From: Chryseobacterium paridis
GTDB lineage: Bacteria > Bacteroidota > Bacteroidia > Flavobacteriales > Weeksellaceae
Assembly: GCF_016595215.1 (NCBI RefSeq)
Contig: NZ_JAENHK010000010.1
Coordinates: 1,349,390 to 1,413,389 of the forward strand
Length of the DNA stretch: 64,000 nt
Reading direction: 5' to 3'
Below are positions 61,653-64,000 of the stretch, piece by piece (the first letter of the stretch is position 1; each line of letters begins with the position of its first letter). The notes below the pieces were generated by a model. That model searched no databases, was not told where the DNA came from, and saw only the letters and a program-made list of their open reading frames with translations. The translations under genes were made by a program, and so were the position numbers.

Positions 61653-61692
61653 AAATCGCTTTCAGAAATTCTGAAAGCGATTTTTTTTTATT
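61653..61692. terminator. bidirectional terminator
   Basis: AATCGCTTTCAG pairs with CTGAAAGCGATT around a short AAATT loop, with A and T runs on both sides. It serves GG peptide 5 and the convergent E1 gene. Confidence 0.9.
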
Positions 61693-61704
61693 GCTTATCC
61701 TTAT

Positions 61705-64000
61705 TTAAAATATCGCAGGATACTTTTGAGGATTTGTTTCATTGAACATTGCGTAGATCTTTTCTACCATATCATCTGAGGATGGCTTGCTGAAATAATC
61801 TCCATCACTAGCGTAAGCAGGACGATGATCATTTGCTGCAATAGTCAACGGATCAGAATCTAAATATCTGAAAGCTTTCTGCTTCTCCAAAATCTGCTGA
61901 AGAATAAATGCTGAAGTTCCTCCTTCCACATCTTCATCGATAACAACCAATCTGTTTGTTTTCTTTACACTCTCAGCAATCTCATTTGTTAAATCAAAAG
62001 GAATTAAAGACTGAACATCAATAACCTCTGAAGAGATTCCTAATTTTTCCAATTCTTCTGCAGCTTCCATAACGATTCTCCATGTAGAACCATACGTTAC
62101 TAATGTAACATCCTTTCCTTCTTTCGTTACTTCAATTTTCCCTACAGGAACTGTAAATTCACCTAAGTTATCTGGCTGTTTTTCTTTTAATCGATATCCG
62201 TTCAGACATTCAACAATAACTGCCGGATCATCACTTTGAAGCATGGTATTATAGAATCCGGCTGCTTTTGTAAGGTTTCTAGGAACAAGTACAAGAATTC
62301 CTTTTGAAAGGTTAAGAATTCCAGCCATAGGAGAACCTGAATGCCAAACACCTTCTAATCTATGTCCTCTTGTTCTGATAATTACAGGAGCTTTCTGTCC
62401 TCCTTTCGTTCTGTACTGAACCGTTGCCAAATCATCACTCATCCCCTGAATACAATATAAAATGTAATCAAGGTACTGGATTTCAGCGATAGGTCTTAGC
62501 CCTCTCATTGCCATACCAATTCCCTGACCTAAAATAGTAGCTTCACGGATACCTGTATCTGCAACACGAACTTCACCATATTTCTCCTGCATCCCTTCCA
62601 ACCCTTGGTTTACATCACCGATATTTCCGGCGTCCTCACCAAAGACAAGTGTTTCAGGATATTTTTCGAATATTTTATCAAAATTGTTTCTTACCACTAC
62701 TCTACCATCTACATCTTCTGAGCTGTCAGAATACACAGGTTTAACCTCTTTAATATTTTCAGCTTTCCATTGAGACTGAGAATAAAGATGAGAAGAATAA
62801 TTGTCTTTTTCTACTTCAAAAACCTCATTATACTTTTGTATCAATTGGTTTCTTTCTGCAGTATTTGATCCTCTTGTCGCTAACAGAGATTTTCTAACCA
62901 AATGGAAAATATCTTTCTTAGCTTTAGAGATTAATTTATTAAACTGAGCAATATAGTTTTCAATTTCTGCATTTTGTCCTTTAAGATTTTCCACTAAAGG
63001 TAAAACAGACTTCGACAAATCTGAAATGGTATTCTGGTAATTTTCCCAAGCCACTTTCTGACCTGCTTTTACCATTTTTTTAGCCTCTTCATCAATTGCC
63101 TCTAATTCTTCTGCTGTTGCAATAACCTCTTCTTTTCCTTCAATTTCAATTGAATAGTTTAAAATCCATTCTTTGAATTTTATCAATCCATCAAAATCTG
63201 CTTCCCATGAAAGACGCTCTTCATTCTTATATCTTTCGTGAGAACCTGAAGTAGAGTGACCTTGTGGTTGGGTAACTTCAATTACATGTACTACCACAGG
63301 AACACTTTCAGTTCTTGCAAAATGTTCTGCTCTTGCGTAAGCATCCAATAAAGCAGGATAATCCCAAGCTTTTACCTGAATAATCTCACAGCCCTGATTT
63401 TCTCCTTCTTTTCTTTGAAAGCCACTTAGCATTTCAGAAATATCTGCTTTAGCTCTCTGGTTTTTCGTAGGAACAGATATTCCATATCCATCATCCCAGA
63501 TTGAAACAATCATCGGAACCTGAAGAGCACATGCTGCGTTCAGTGTTTCCCAGAAATGACCTTCTGCAGTAGAAGCATCCCCAATAGTTCCAAAAGCAAT
63601 TTCGTTTCCGTCTTTTGAGAATTTTTCTGAACCATCAAATTTTACGGACTTGTATATTTTAGAAGCTTGTGCCAATCCTAATAATCTCGGCATTTGTCCT
63701 GCTGTAGGAGAAATATCAGAAGAAATATTTTTCTGAGCCATCAAATCTTTCCAGCTTCCATCTTCATTTAAACTTCTTGTCGCGAAGTGACCGTTCATCT
63801 GTCTTCCCGCTGATGCAGGCTCTCTCTCTACGCTGGTATCTGCGTATAACTGTGCAAAAAAGCTTTCAACCGTTAAAGCATCTACAGATAAGGCAAAAGT
63901 CTGGTCTCTGTAGTATCCTGAACGGAAGTCTCCATTTCTGAAAACTTTCGCCATTGCCAGCTGTGGTAATTCTTTACCATCACCGAAGATCCCAAATTTA
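61705..64000 (-). CDS. 2-oxoacid dehydrogenase E1, alpha/beta fusion (start beyond the window)
   Basis: The frame remains open to the right edge (KFGIFGDGKELPQL before the first ATG at 63954), so the N-terminus is missing. The alpha part has the thiamine diphosphate motif GDASTAEGHFWETLNA with WDDGYG. The beta part has VFGEDAGNIGDVNQG and the transketolase C-terminal domain. Such single-chain E1 proteins decarboxylate branched-chain 2-oxoacids or pyruvate in flavobacteria. The exact substrate cannot be told from sequence alone. It works with E2 and with an E3 such as the one at 49955. Confidence 0.92.
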   Translation of the reverse strand, partial: KFGIFGDGKELPQLAMAKVFRNGDFRSGYYRDQTFALSVDALTVESFFAQLYADTSVEREPASAGRQMNGHFATRSLNEDGSWKDLMAQKNISSDISPTAGQMPRLLGLAQASKIYKSVKFDGSEKFSKDGNEIAFGTIGDASTAEGHFWETLNAACALQVPMIVSIWDDGYGISVPTKNQRAKADISEMLSGFQRKEGENQGCEIIQVKAWDYPALLDAYARAEHFARTESVPVVVHVIEVTQPQGHSTSGSHERYKNEERLSWEADFDGLIKFKEWILNYSIEIEGKEEVIATAEELEAIDEEAKKMVKAGQKVAWENYQNTISDLSKSVLPLVENLKGQNAEIENYIAQFNKLISKAKKDIFHLVRKSLLATRGSNTAERNQLIQKYNEVFEVEKDNYSSHLYSQSQWKAENIKEVKPVYSDSSEDVDGRVVVRNNFDKIFEKYPETLVFGEDAGNIGDVNQGLEGMQEKYGEVRVADTGIREATILGQGIGMAMRGLRPIAEIQYLDYILYCIQGMSDDLATVQYRTKGGQKAPVIIRTRGHRLEGVWHSGSPMAGILNLSKGILVLVPRNLTKAAGFYNTMLQSDDPAVIVECLNGYRLKEKQPDNLGEFTVPVGKIEVTKEGKDVTLVTYGSTWRIVMEAAEELEKLGISSEVIDVQSLIPFDLTNEIAESVKKTNRLVVIDEDVEGGTSAFILQQILEKQKAFRYLDSDPLTIAANDHRPAYASDGDYFSKPSSDDMVEKIYAMFNETNPQKYPAIF

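Noticed and set aside
1..64000. tRNA, rRNA, CRISPR arrays, transposases, prophage genes
   Set aside because: I looked on both strands and saw no cloverleaf with TTCGA/CCA features, no regularly spaced repeats, no transposase or phage structural motifs.

Overview
The window looks like chromosomal DNA of a flavobacterium of the Chryseobacterium type (Bacteroidota, Weeksellaceae). It is AT-rich, candidate promoters fit the Bacteroidota -7 consensus TAnnTTTG, and small proteins with leaders such as MKNLKKLSKDDLKGLNGG recur. The housekeeping genes at the right edge (dihydrolipoyl dehydrogenase, fused E1 alpha/beta dehydrogenase) also fit. The genus is inferred. No rRNA, tRNA, CRISPR array or insertion sequence was seen.

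Left part (1-9 kb): a partial alpha/beta hydrolase and a frameshifted serine hydrolase are followed by a very AT-rich minus-strand region. That region encodes a double-glycine peptide secretion system: a C39-peptidase ABC exporter, an HlyD adaptor, at least three double-glycine leader peptides, five intact single-span proteins of 31-49 residues, two CPBP-family membrane proteins, and several decayed reading frames. Most of these small genes are too short for ordinary gene calling. Two peptide genes share an almost identical leader and about 200 bp of upstream DNA, so the unit has been duplicated. Two further four-cysteine double-glycine peptides lie alone at 17.7 kb and 61.5 kb.

Middle-left (9-26 kb): a macroglobulin-like/TonB-plug surface protein, a secreted alpha/beta hydrolase, a large unknown protein with deaminase-like zinc motifs, a 2-oxoglutarate oxygenase next to an Ada-type zinc protein, a secreted ADGF-type adenosine deaminase, a Tat-exported bicupin divergent from a FadR-type regulator, a Crp/Fnr regulator next to a small target-like gene, an ECF sigma factor with a membrane partner, and a double retropepsin-like protease.

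Centre (26-46 kb): a tightly packed 19-kb plus-strand operon is the most striking content. Protein 1 is FMN barrel(s)-KS-AT-ACP-ACP-KR. Protein 2 is KS-AT-DH-phosphopantetheinyl transferase. They are followed by a free ACP, an alpha/beta hydrolase, a double glycosyltransferase in one chain, three HHxxxDG acyltransferase paralogues and a four-span membrane protein. Together these could build, reduce, release, glycosylate and acylate a polyketide or fatty chain, so I predict an uncharacterised acylated glycolipid. Upstream lies an imperfectly duplicated regulatory block with two candidate promoters and an inverted repeat.

Right part (46-64 kb): secreted hypothetical proteins, an ABC ATPase, a patatin-like lipase, dihydrolipoyl dehydrogenase, an alpha-L-fucosidase, and a five-gene operon (membrane protein, DCC thiol oxidoreductase, SRPBCC, DUF2071, TIGR01777 epimerase). 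A GbsR/MarR-type regulator and a lipoprotein follow; both this pair and the five-gene operon carry the identical 18-bp inverted repeat upstream. Then come a papain-like C1 peptidase, an ASCH protein and the E1 dehydrogenase running off the right edge.
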